A DNA stretch of 13,146 bases from Conoideocrella luteorostrata (lineage: Eukaryota > Ascomycota > Sordariomycetes > Hypocreales > Clavicipitaceae), in contig JASWJB010000597.1 of NCBI GenBank assembly GCA_032433595.1, positions 1 through 13,146 of the forward strand, written 5' to 3'. Under the pieces are notes generated by a model, which was given only the letters and a program-made list of their open reading frames with translations, did not search any database and was not told the origin of the DNA. Shown here one piece after another: positions 1 through 9,060 of the stretch. The translations under genes and the position numbers were made by a program. How positions within the stretch are numbered: position 1 is the stretch's first letter; the number at the start of each line of letters is the position of its first letter.

Positions 1-585
1 TAAAATTATTCTGGGTCCAGGGGGGAGGCGACTAGGAGGGAGGGATGAGGGTCCATCCAAGCCACGTTCATTTTTTTTTTTTCCTGTGCCCAGCAGAAAA
101 GGGCAAGCCGCGAGCCAAACCAAGCCAGACCGACACTTCTGCCGGAATTTCGTGACCTGTTCAGATTGCTCGCGCCTCAAATCAAGTCCACATTTGGCAC
201 GGAGTACTTTGGCGGCTCGCCATCCGCTGTGGCTGATCCGTTGTGGTCATGGAATAACCACTCCGCAGCTAGTAACGATTGAACTAAGTTGTCACTACTT
301 GCGGCCGCTCCCAGTGCCTACGCTACGTTGCCACTACAGCACGACTATGCCTCTAGGCTCATTGGATTGGACAGTAGTTGTTAATCTTGTCGTCCTGAAT
401 TTGCAGTTGACGGCAGGCCCGAGTGAGGACGGTCCAGTCGATGTGCAGTGACGCACAAGCGAATGGACACTGTGCAATCTAACATACACAATTCGCCAAA
501 AACCAGAGTTACAGCGTGAGAGCTTGAGTATCATTTCGACATAAAACCCCGGTCATCTCATGAGAGTGCGGAGACGGATACCATC

Positions 586-595
586 TACGGAGTAC
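586..595 (+). repeat. 9-bp motif copy, TACGGAGTAC
   Basis: Exact copy of TACGGAGTA extended by C, so that it ends in GTAC. A one-mismatch relative, CACGGAGTAC, lies at 198-207. Confidence 0.7.
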
Positions 596-1386
596 AGAGT
601 GGTCAATCCCCGTCATTTCATGCCAGATTTGGGGGGGGGCTTGTTCAGATGAACGAGAAACCATAAATTTAGGCGGCAGATGTCTTCTTCACCTAAGCCG
701 CCGTTCCGTCGTCACGCCGGAGGGTTGCGCACCCTAAAATGGGCTGTCGCCGATGAGTACATGAAAGCGGGTTTCATCATATCAATCCCTGGACGATTTG
801 GCTCAAATATGCGTGTGAAATGATGCCATCCATGGCGTCCCGCTATCTGTCATCTCTTTTTTTTTTTCCTTCCCACAATACCGGCTGAAGGACCCAGCAA
901 TCTTACCGCTTTGTGCCGGGGTAGTGTTGTGGTAATCTCCAATGCTGGCGCTCTGCTATCGTCTTTTTGTTGGTTATCTCTTTTCACCCCGCATGATGCT
1001 GGTTGCAACATTACAAGTCTTATCATGCTGTGCAGGTTCAAGTGATAGACGAGCTGTAGTAGATGAGCTTGCTGGAGGGCGAGCTGAGCCGTTGTCTACG
1101 CACAATAGCATGGGCACATGTTCCAAATTACATGTGTCCGCTCATCGCAGATCTATGAACTGAACATGGCCAGAAGGCTGCCCGTTCTTTCATAGGAAGT
1201 GAGCCTACCCTATTACAAAAGCCGGGCAACACAAACACAGTGACAGGATGTCATAAGTAGCATGGACAACGTACCCTGTCAAGGTTTCGACAAATTAATC
1301 GAGACGTCCAGGGCAGAGGCAGAGTGCGCAAGGCCGGCCCCGATGTCTTGATTAACCTGTCAGGCGCGTGCCTGTACATGGCCATC

Positions 1387-1417
1387 TACTCCGTGCTCTT
1401 GTACTCCGTAAGGAGTA
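1387..1417. repeat. 9-bp motif copies, one exact and one near-exact
   Basis: TACTCCGTA is exact at 1402-1410, preceded by the variant TACTCCGTG at 1387-1395. The exact copy runs on into AGGAGTA, so 1402-1417 is an imperfect palindrome reminiscent of the perfect one at 1643-1658. Confidence 0.7.
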
Positions 1418-1642
1418 GTCGAATCTTATTGTGCCTACGCGTAGCTGGTGGATCTCAATAATCTAACTAAGTTGTTTTACCGTCGTCCTCAATTGGCCAA
1501 AGATATTGCAAGCCACAAACCGCATATCTATCTACTTGAGGCGCTTGGAACATGTAGCGCCTGCCACTGGTGGCACGAAAAGCATCCCTATAAAGAGAGG
1601 GAGAGAGAGAGAACCCGCGGCCCGTTACTAGTCCAAAACGAA

Positions 1643-1658
1643 TACGGAGTACTCCGTA
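1643..1658. repeat. Perfect 16-bp palindrome of two fused 9-bp motifs
   Basis: TACGGAGTACTCCGTA equals its own reverse complement. It is two copies of the 9-bp motif in opposite orientation (1643-1651 and 1650-1658) overlapping by two bases. Such a site could suit a dimeric binding protein or could be a footprint of element ends; the sequence does not decide. Confidence 0.75.
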
Positions 1659-2256
1659 CTTGAGGCCAGCTCGCCAGAAATGGCTGTGATGACCAAAGTC
1701 AACATGACTATCCACCACGTCAAGCTCGCCGCATCGTCATCTCGTTGAAAAGGTTCTCCTGAAAAAGGAGATCAGCGTGCATCATATCTCAAACTAGGTT
1801 AGCCACCTATCTTGTGAAAAGCAGCTGCGCTGTTCAAATAGGGAAGAACGAACGAACATCCGCACCCAAAAAACCTGAAACAATGGCAGATCAAGATCGA
1901 CCTTTTCGTGCCATGGATCATTCACTCTGCGTGGTTAATCAGCTCAAGCTAAGCCAGGTGGATAGGAATAGTTCGGCCTATGTCCGCTTCCGACCTTTAT
2001 GGGCGCAAAGAATCCCGGCGCTGCGAGAAGTAGCATCACCAGGTAAATGAAAAGAGGGTCCGTTGAGTGGACTACCACTGCCGTCAGAGCCCACAAAAAC
2101 ATATCGGCTTGGATACAACTGTGGTGAGGATCGGTGCTGTGAGCGTTGCAATTGGTGTGGGCCATTTTCATAGCGGGCGTCCATTGCTGAGCGAAGGCTG
2201 AATGATGGTTCCCACAGCGTCATTTCGCTGGTGCTATTGGTGGGAGGGCAGGAGGG

Positions 2257-2278
2257 GTACTCCGTAGTTACTCCGTAA
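2257..2278. repeat. Tandem pair of 9-bp motif
   Basis: Two exact TACTCCGTA copies in the same orientation, at 2258-2266 and 2269-2277, with start points 11 bp apart (about one helical turn). Confidence 0.7.
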
Positions 2279-3454
2279 CGTAGAGCAACAAACAGCCTTT
2301 TATTGCTGAAAGAAAACACTGTTGCAAAAAGCGAGCCGACCGGAATGTGTGGTGAATGATCAGTAGCCACGAAACTGCCAATTTAACATTGCGTGGGCTC
2401 AGCATGACTCTTGAGCCCAAGCTTAGAACACAGGCGAACGAGTGTGTCAAAATGTCGCTAAACAGATCATGCTATCCTGTACGCAAAACCACAGCCGATC
2501 GTCGCAAAAACTCAATTTGGATACCCAATACTCACTGCTCAGGGGTACAGGCACCGCTGTCTCGGAAGGAGGGTCGTACGGAAGACAAAACCCCTTCCCC
2601 CCCCCAAAAAAAAAATACGTAGTCATGATGTCGGGAAGATGTGACGGTATATATGTCACGTCCTGACCACTTCGCATAATCCGGAAGCTTGGAGGTTTAA
2701 AGAAAATTACACTCGCTGCCAAGCTTCGTCGTTTAAGGCTGGCCAAACGCTAGTGAGGCTCCTCTTTGGGGCAAGTTTGGTGTCGGGAAGGAGAAGCTTG
2801 GCATGTGTGGCATGTTAGTTAGTGGCTTCCTTCCCCTGTGACCTGGGCTTTGAGATGAGCACCCATGTCGGAGGCTACCAGGCCTGCATGTATTTAGTTA
2901 CTGAAGAACTGAGCTTGGCTCCGTAATATGTGTACGATAACTACTCCGAACGCCGTACTCATACATACCTGACGATTGAAGCCGACACACGCATCTATGC
3001 CTATTTTTGCAACCTCATTTCACTTGTCCGACTGTATGTTTCTCCCGGATGGAGCAAGTTTCAAGCAGACTGTCCTTTCGTCCCCTGAGAACCCTGCTCA
3101 TTCAGTGCCTATTTTTTTTTTCCCCTTTCCTTTTCTTATCCCACATGATTGGACAATGTTCCTGGCATACCACATCAATATGATACAGTGCGGATGTGGA
3201 GAACTGTGCGAAAGGATCAGCAGTTGGCTCGTCTCGAAGATGGCCGACAAACCATGTGGTTGAGGAGGAGGAGGTGCCTGAGTCATTTTTGTAGGCATGA
3301 TACTACGGAGAACAGCGACTGATGATCAGCCCATTGCACGATAGTTCCAGTACTAGTGTTATTTGCATATGTGAACTGAAGAGCACCAGGATGTCCGCGG
3401 CATGTCGCTGTATCGATAGTTAATAGCAACGTAGAGAGGTATTCCCCTCTTCGT

Positions 3455-3465
3455 GTACGGAGTAC
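3455..3465 (+). repeat. 9-bp motif copy, GTACGGAGTAC
   Basis: Exact copy in its longest form, flanked on both sides by GTAC. The complementary 11-mer recurs at 4493-4503 and 4699-4709. Confidence 0.7.
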
Positions 3466-4326
3466 TGTAGCGAAACATGTGTACGATAACCGCACTCATG
3501 AACAGAGGGAGAGCGTCGGCATGCTAGTTTGCCGCCATGCCGCGTCGTGCCCGGTGTAGTCGAGCAACGTTCAAGACAACTTGCCTTCTGGACTAACTAT
3601 CGTTCGGCCGTCCTGATATTGTTGTGTAGCGTGCATGAATTGAGCGATAGCTGAGTACGGCTGGTTGGAATTGGATTGGCATGCCGTCAGTTGGGCGGCA
3701 GGGTGGCTAGCTGCTAGCTCGGCCGGACGGGAGCGTCGTACCGCCTTATCGACGGACGCCTTTCGGCTATACTTGTACCTCAACGTGGGCCGCATACTGG
3801 TGTGTGATAGGACATTCATCGGCGCCCACTTGCAATGTGTCTAATTCTCAAGCACGCATGCACCGGCCTAATAACGAAGGGGTTTCGGGGGGGACTTGTT
3901 GTGTTGGTGGGCATTGGAATGGGATCTGGTCGTGTGTCCGGTCTGGTTGGTCCGTGGCTCGTGCATGGCCCTCTAGACTCAGGGGGACACAGCATCCAAG
4001 GGCCACTGTGGCAATTAAAGGTCTCAACACACACGCCTAGGTATCTAATTATGCACTCTGTACTGAAATTGCCTGCAATAGATGGGTAAGGCCCCTTTCC
4101 CACTGCTCACCCCTGAATGCGGCCTTTACTGGTTGCACGACCAACATCAGGTTGACTTGAGCATTTGTCTGAATAATTAGGTCTTGACCACTGTACAATA
4201 TTGCACAATACGCGCCATTCCCTGACGACTGAGAGGTATTGATACATGTGCTAGTAAGAAGTGCCCGTCGATCAAAGGTACCCACGCCACGCGCGTCACA
4301 GAACAGATTGCACCCCCTCCCCTCCC

Positions 4327-4403
4327 GTTGACCGTCACATCACCGTTGTATTCTGCTGCTGTGCATGTAACTATTAGGCGCAATGTTGACCGTTGTTGAC
4401 CGT
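4327..4403 (+). repeat. Three copies of GTTGACCGT
   Basis: The 9-mer GTTGACCGT occurs at 4327-4335, 4385-4393 and 4395-4403; the last two are tandem with a 10-bp period. It could be a cluster of protein binding sites or a small local duplication. It lies about 900 bp upstream of the transporter start codon. Confidence 0.45.
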
Positions 4404-4492
4404 TGCTGGTGCTGTGTGGTAATAGAAAGAAAATGCGTGGTTGGAGAAGAGTATGTACGTACAGAGTACACCGTTTTCTTTATCTGCTCACA

Positions 4493-4709
4493 GTACTCCG
4501 TACGCACTTACCATTAAAACGTGGTACACCTGGTCATGTACCAAGTACTTTTACCTTTATCCATGGCTACCCACTGGGCCATGCAGCAGTTAGTCAAGAA
4601 CTTTCGGAGCATTTGGCTGCAGATTGCGCAATGGACGTCCCAGAGTGCCTCAAGGTCACTAGGGGGTGAATTGACGTACTAACTAGTTACTACTGTGCGT
4701 ACTCCGTAC
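4493..4709. repeat. Two 9-bp motif copies upstream of the transporter
   Basis: GTACTCCGTAC occurs twice, at 4493-4503 and 4699-4709, same orientation, about 780 and 570 bp upstream of the transporter start codon. The second sits just before the pyrimidine-rich promoter/leader begins. Confidence 0.7.
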
Positions 4710-5280
4710 TTTGGACCTTTTTTTCTCACTTTTTTTTTCTTTCTATTAATTCTCGCGCCCCCCTTTCGTCACAACCACATGCTCCATCCCGTCTCTTTTC
4801 TTCTACTACCCCCCCCTCCGCCCCCCTTCCATCAATCCAATCAGGGAGGACTCCGGATTCTCAAGTAGCACTCTCCGCGCTTTTTGCCTTCTACCATCTT
4901 CCGACCCTCTTCCCTTCCAATCTGCTGCCCTTGCCGCCAGTCAGCGTTAGCTTTTGCAGTCAATCTTGTTCTTCATTTTCTAAGGATATCATCTTATTGT
5001 TACTCTTCATACTTTTTGGTCGCTTCTAAGCCTGGCCAAGTTTATAATTTTGGCTCCTGTCATCAACACTCCCTTTTTCTCCCGTACCCAGTGCGTCTAT
5101 TTGTTATAGGACACGGCCGTCCGTCCGCTCGTTTGCGCGTCCACAAAGTCTATTCCACCACCTAAAAAGGTCACCACTTCTCCCCCATCCACGACCAGAC
5201 TTTTTTTTTCGACAGCGCTTCTTCGTACCGACGCGCCCCTTTTATCTTCTCGACGCATAATCATCATAACCATTATCACA
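4710..5280 (+). promoter_or_regulatory. Promoter and long pyrimidine-rich leader of transporter
   Basis: The stretch is strongly C/T-rich, typical of fungal core promoters and 5' leaders. A CCAATCA box, the core bound by the fungal CCAAT-binding (Hap) complex, lies at 4837-4843. No ATG occurs on the + strand from 4782 to 5280, which fits a long transcribed leader under selection against upstream start codons. The last ATG before that, at 4779-4781, opens a short frame ending in TAG before 4870. The transcription start cannot be placed from sequence alone. Confidence 0.55.
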
Positions 5281-6727
5281 ATGTCTGAAGAAAAGTCCCG
5301 CGTCTCAGGCGAGGTTTCCCGCCCGGAACCCGTCCTGCCCACTGTGAACCCCCAAGCTGAAAAGCCTCAGCCTGCCAAGGCTGCTATCCCCCCGGTTTTC
5401 TACGTCATGTAAGAACAAACAGTGCATCTGTGCAGCTTCCCAAATTTCGATGGCAACACCACCTCGGGTGCTGGCGCCGGCGCGACGATGATGGCTAACA
5501 AGGCTTCTCTTTTCTCGCAGTGTCTGGATTGGTTTCAGTTCGTCGGTTATTCTGTTCAACAAATGGGTTTTGGACACTTTGAACTTTCGTAAGTTGCACA
5601 CTGTTCGTTCCAAGGGGCAATTGGTATGGATGCTAATTTCGTGATTCGCCTCTAGGTTACCCTGTTATTCTGACCACGTACCACTTGACCTTTGCGACTG
5701 TTGTGACCCAGCTCATGGCTCGATTTACGACAATTTTGGATGGCCGCAAGAATGTCAAGATGACTGGCCGCGTTTACCTGCGAGCTGTTGTACCCATCGG
5801 TCTGTTCTTCAGCTTGAGTTTAATCTGTGGCAACTTGACCTACCTGTACTTGTCTGTCGCCTTTATTCAGATGCTCAAGGCGACTACTCCCGTTGCTGTT
5901 CTTATTGCTGGGTGGACGCTGGGTGTCTCTCAGCCCAACTTGAGACAGTTCCTCAACGTCTCGGCCATTGTCGTCGGTGTCATCATTGCCTCCATTGGCG
6001 AGATCAACTTTGTTTTGACTGGTGTCCTGTTCCAGATCGGTGGTGTCATTTTTGAGGCTCTCCGTCTCACCATGGTTCAGCGTCTCCTGAGCTCCGCTGA
6101 TTTCAAGATGGACCCCCTTGTCTCTCTGTACTACTTTGCTCCCGTTTGTGCTGTCATGAATGGTGTTGTTGCTCTTTTGTGGGAAGTTCCCAAGGTCTCC
6201 ATGGCTGAGGTTTACCACGTTGGTCTCTTCACTTTCTTCTTGAACGGTCTTTGCGCCTTTATGCTGAATGTCTCTGTGGTATTCTTGGTAAGAGTGGATC
6301 CTGTGTGCTGATAACTAAGAAAAAAAAGTTGGAGATGCTAACCGCTTAATGATAGATTGGCAAGACTTCTGCTGTTGTTCTCACCCTCTGTGGTGTTCTG
6401 AAGGACATTATGCTTGTTGTTGCTTCCATGATGATCTGGGGTACTCCTGTTAGCGGCCTGCAGTTCTTTGGTTACTCCATTGCCCTTGGTGGCATGGTCT
6501 ACTACAAGCTCGGTTTCGACCAGCTCAAGGGCTACGTGGGTGAAGCAAACCGACAGTGGGCTGAGTTTGGTGCTCGCAAGCCTGTCCTGCGCAAGCTTGC
6601 CATCATTGTTCTGTCGGTCTTCATCTTCTTCTCGTTGTTCACTGCAATGGCTCCATCATATGCGTATGATCCTACCAAATTGACCAACGAGGTCACGAGT
6701 CGTCTCGGTAAGACCGGCGCTCACTAA
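5281..6727 (+). CDS. Triose-phosphate/nucleotide-sugar transporter family protein (TPT/DUF250), four exons
   Basis: A 399-residue multipass membrane transporter of the drug/metabolite superfamily, probably exchanging a phosphorylated sugar or nucleotide sugar across a Golgi, ER or other organelle membrane; the substrate cannot be read from sequence. Exons as I join them: 5281-5408, 5521-5588, 5656-6287, 6356-6727. Introns of 112, 67 and 68 nt have GTAAGA/GTAAGT/GTAAGA donors, TAG or CAG acceptors and GCTAAC/GCTAAT branch points. The joins keep frame and restore family wording: FNKWVL at 55-60 in the first membrane helix, QMLKATTP at about 137-144, and IGKTSA followed by GVLKD at 277-293. The Lys292-Asp293 pair puts it with the KD-type homologues of plastid phosphate translocators rather than the Lys-Arg triose-phosphate type. 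Residues 1-38 are a charged, proline-rich, probably cytosolic tail. If intron 3 were retained, translation would stop at 6309-6311. The gene runs toward eL27. Confidence 0.92.
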
Positions 6728-7676
6728 GGCCAACGCAACTGAGAGCTCCTGGTTTATCTCGTTTGGCGTCATGCTTGCACGGTGTAAAATGCAAATCCTG
6801 CTGACGTTTTTTTTTTGTCTGAACGGAGGAAAACCAGCGGTCCATAGGTCCGGCAGCTATATGTCTTCCCCCTCTTTTCTGACATTTTTTTCGATTCATC
6901 GATTTCTTGACCGTTTTTTTTTCTTTTTTTCTTTTTTCTTTTTTTTAAAACTACTCGCGCGTGGCCTTGGACCGGGCCTCTCTGGCGCAGTTGTGGCCTT
7001 GCTTCTCGCATTGGAGGATCGGAGAGGCTGTGAGTACAATCGGCGACTGACCGGCGTCTCAATGTATAACTTATAGAGCGACTTGGGAGCACATGGCGCG
7101 GGTGCGCCAGATGTTGGAGAATCGACAGAACTGCATCATGATGGAAGGGTGTCTAATTTGATGTACCTTAGACGGCGTTACATTCTATCTATAGAGAAAC
7201 GTGAAAACGACAAAATTAGTCTTGCGCGTATGGATGTGATGTGACCGTACTATGCGAGAATGAGCCTGATAGGGTTCGTGTCATCAAGATTTAAGTGGGA
7301 TTCAATTCAACGTCCGAAATGTGAGGTTCTATTCCAGATGTCGTGTCCTAGAGTCACCCACTCACTATGCTACTCTAGCCCCTCCGACCCCAAGCATGCA
7401 CTAATCAGTCGTCAATACACGCACACTATAGGAAGATTATGTGCCCCTGTAATTTTCGCCAAGGAAAAGTCTCATTCACGCAACCGCCTGTCACGCAAGA
7501 CGATGCAAAAGTCATGTTTGTGTAACAAAAAAAAAGTTGCATCTTTTGATTTTAAATGAACTTCATAATGAGCCCATAAACCGAGGTTCCCGAGGTTTCC
7601 TTGAGTGCCATTTTATGTGTGCTCTTCACATCCCGAGTCCCGCCAACTCCCTAACCGTGATTGCGTGAGAAATGCT
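6728..7676. other. Convergent 3' region between transporter and eL27
   Basis: No gene is supported in these 949 bp. They should contain both 3' UTRs. Visible are T-rich tracts at 6807-6816 and 6914-6946 on the transporter side, and a small direct repeat CCGAGGTT at 7581-7588 and 7590-7597. Open frames here are low-complexity (Phe- or Lys-rich) products of the T/A runs. Confidence 0.6.
6914..6946. repeat. Poly-T tract with C interruptions
   Basis: Nearly pure T over about 33 bp broken by single C residues, followed by AAAA. Probably a slippage-prone low-complexity tract in the transporter 3' flank. No poly(A)-tailed retrocopy is visible next to it on either strand. Confidence 0.7.
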
Positions 7677-8480
7677 TTAGAATCCTGTTCAAATGGGTTA
7701 GTGAGGTGTTGGTATAGTGTTTGCATTTTGAGCAAATAGCCACACATCCTTCTCTGCCCGAATAGGTTGACATGTAGAAAGAGGAGCAAAGCACATGGAA
7801 GGACATAACATACGCAGGGGGGTAAAGAACCAGCGGTTCTTGCCGCTGGTGTAGCGCTCCTCCAACACCTTCTTGACGTTCTTCTTGGCATCTTCCCGCT
7901 GGGACACCTCTTTGAAGGTCTCGCCGGAGATGGCGCCCTTGAGACCCTCAAGCTCGAGGGTGTATCGCGTGGGCATCAAGTGGTTGTAGTTGATAACCTT
8001 GATGAAGGGCTTGATTTTGGATCGCTTCTCTTGGCGGGTCTTGGACATGCGGCGGGTGATCTTTGAAGGGTAGCGCTCAATGCCGGCGACGACGGCGTGG
8101 CCAAAGGGGTGAGGCTTGTTGCCGTTGTCGACGGGCTGGATGATGACGACCTATTCATTATAACTTCGTTAGCTGGGGTTTTGTCCGAAAAGTAAAATCC
8201 CGATTGTAAGCAAGCTGCTTTTCTGCTGTCCTGCCATCAACACCATCCCATGTCAATGATCGACTCGTTCTGAATGCTGGTTGTTGTTTGTTTGTTTGTC
8301 GAAATATTGCCCATGAATTTGTCCGCCTTCCCGTGTATATATCCCCCTCCTCCCCTCGCTCGAAATGTTCAACAGCAGGACGCAGCAATTGCATTTCCAG
8401 AATCACAATAATCGTACCTTCTTGCCGGCATATCGGCCGCGGGTGATGATGGCGACTCGGCCGACCTTGAGGAACTTCAT
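7677..8480 (-). CDS. rpl27: 60S ribosomal protein L27 (eL27), three coding exons
   Basis: A component of the large cytosolic ribosomal subunit, 135 residues as joined (yeast and human forms are 136). Exons on the minus strand: 8480-8418, 8150-7814 and 7684-7677. Intron 1 is 267 nt (GTACGA donor, GCTAAC branch at 8173-8168, TAG acceptor); intron 2 is 129 nt (GTATGT donor, CTAAC branch at 7701-7697, CAG acceptor). Exon 1 gives the KOW-type N-terminus ending RGRYAGKK; exon 2 gives the family blocks [33 protein letters not shown] and [12 protein letters not shown]. The last exon is only 8 nt, GA-TTC-TAA, completing Arg and adding Phe and stop, which matches the conserved C-terminal basic-residue-Phe ending of the family. 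Without that splice the frame would add 37 unrelated residues. It shares a 334-bp divergent promoter with the Nce101-like gene. Confidence 0.95.
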
Positions 8481-8615
8481 TTTGTCCTGCTGTGTCGGGT
8501 TTGTGGTTAGTTGGGAGGGTTTTCGACGTCGTGCTCCGTGAACCGCAGAAATTCCTGTGCAAATTTTGGGTTTGTGGGTTTGGCAATTTTGGGGCAAGCG
8601 AGCCACATGTGCAGA

Positions 8616-8624
8616 GTCACGTGA
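8616..8624. promoter_or_regulatory. E-box GTCACGTGA
   Basis: Palindromic CACGTG core at 8618-8623 with GT and A flanks, the form preferred by Cbf1-like bHLH factors in yeasts. Its setting in a ribosomal protein promoter makes it a reasonable functional candidate, but a 6-bp core also occurs by chance. Confidence 0.45.
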
Positions 8625-8665
8625 GTTCACGTCGTGACTTGGGCTTGCTCCTCCACAAAGGACTT

Positions 8666-8672
8666 TGATTGG
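8666..8672 (-). promoter_or_regulatory. CCAAT box (CCAATCA on minus strand)
   Basis: TGATTGG on the plus strand reads CCAATCA on the minus strand, the same heptamer as at 4837-4843. It lies 143 bp before the Nce101-like ATG and about 190 bp before the eL27 ATG, a usual distance for the fungal CCAAT-binding complex. Confidence 0.45.
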
Positions 8673-8814
8673 CTGAGTGGGGACTGGCAGTCAATCACGA
8701 TGGATAGGAGGAGAGTGCGCGCTCTGATGCTGATCTAAGGAATACGTTCAATCTTGACCCTTCAGCCTGTCAAGCCACCCTGTGACGACGCGCCAAAACC
8801 ATATGCAAATAAAT

Positions 8815-9060
8815 ATGCCTGCTCCGACATACATCATCTCCCGGGTTGCTGACCCCGTCTTTGCCGTCTTTATCGGCGTGTCGGCCGCTGCGATGCGAAT
8901 CAACCGCGAGGAAAAGGCCAAGGGGTACACGGCTCAGCAGACTATTGATAACGGATTGAGGTATGTTGTAGCAGTGACGGTACGGAGTAGTATAAACGAC
9001 ATTTCGCTGACGATATCAATGCACCGTAGACGCATCGGCTTGTCCCATAAAACATCTTGA
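8815..9060 (+). CDS. nce101: Nce101-like small membrane protein (non-classical export protein 1 family)
   Basis: A 58-residue protein in two exons, 8815-8960 and 9030-9060. The 69-nt intron has a GTATGT donor, a likely CTGAC branch near 9007-9011 and a TAG acceptor; splicing completes an Arg codon and gives the end GLRRIGLSHKTS. The protein has PTYIISRVADP at 4-14, a hydrophobic stretch at about 13-29 that could cross a membrane once, then RINREEKAKGY at 28-38. This matches my memory of the fungal Nce101 family, whose yeast member was found through its role in export of proteins lacking signal peptides. I chose ATG 8815 because family members begin just before the PTYxIS block; an in-frame ATG at 8803 would add four residues. 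A copy of the 9-bp motif lies inside the intron. The gene is head-to-head with eL27 and tail-to-tail with the TTC36-like gene, 138 bp apart. Confidence 0.83.
   Translation: MPAPTYIISRVADPVFAVFIGVSAAAMRINREEKAKGYTAQQTIDNGLRYVVAVTVRSSINDISLTISMHRRRIGLSHKTS
8981..8989 (+). repeat. 9-bp motif copy inside the Nce101 intron
   Basis: Exact TACGGAGTA, about 20 bp after the donor of the intron at 8961-9029. The only copy of the motif found within a gene body in this window. Confidence 0.75.

Larger units (their letters stand above)
1..4680. other. Long gene-poor intergenic region
   Basis: I see no supportable gene here. All open frames are short (about 130 codons at most), overlap on both strands, and give no family-like protein wording. 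I found no tRNA B-box pattern, no 5S rRNA-like stretch and no transposase or reverse transcriptase fragments. What is visible: eleven exact copies of the 9-bp motif TACGGAGTA/TACTCCGTA, homopolymer runs (G9 at 631-639; C9 followed by A10 at 2597-2615; T-rich runs near 71-82, 857-868 and 3112-3121), a GA-rich run near 1597-1613, and a small hairpin TCTCCT-gaaaa-AGGAGA at 1755-1771. The last few hundred bases probably hold distal promoter of the transporter. A non-coding RNA or a very decayed element cannot be excluded by eye. Confidence 0.6.
8481..8814. promoter_or_regulatory. Divergent promoter between eL27 and Nce101-like gene
   Basis: The whole 334-bp gap between two start codons must serve both genes. 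It holds an E-box GTCACGTGA at 8616-8624, a near-palindrome TCACGTCGTGA at 8627-8637, and TGATTGG at 8666-8672, the complement of CCAATCA. The E-box is about 140 bp from the eL27 ATG. CACGTG sites bound by Cbf1 are used with Tbf1 at ribosomal protein genes in Candida albicans; whether that holds here is inference. An A/T-rich stretch lies just before the Nce101 ATG. Confidence 0.6.

Noticed and set aside
1033..1043. tRNA B-box-like GGTTCAAGTGA
   Set aside because: Does not match GGTTCGANTCC well and no upstream A box or cloverleaf could be drawn.
2928..3490. 14-bp direct repeat ATGTGTACGATAAC at 2928-2941 and 3477-3490
   Set aside because: Near the 9-bp motif both times, but one shared 14-mer among all pairs in 13 kb is roughly what chance gives, and the flanks diverge.
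5820..6218. 132-codon open frame antisense to the transporter
   Set aside because: Lies wholly inside exon 3 of a well-supported gene; low-complexity Asn/Asp-rich content.
8151..8417. Possible snoRNA in eL27 intron 1
   Set aside because: The intron is long enough, but I find no RUGAUGA box with a matching CUGA box on the transcribed strand.
8481..8515. 5' UTR intron before eL27 (CTAAC then CACAG close to the ATG)
   Set aside because: Branch and acceptor look plausible, but no convincing donor is present upstream in the short promoter.
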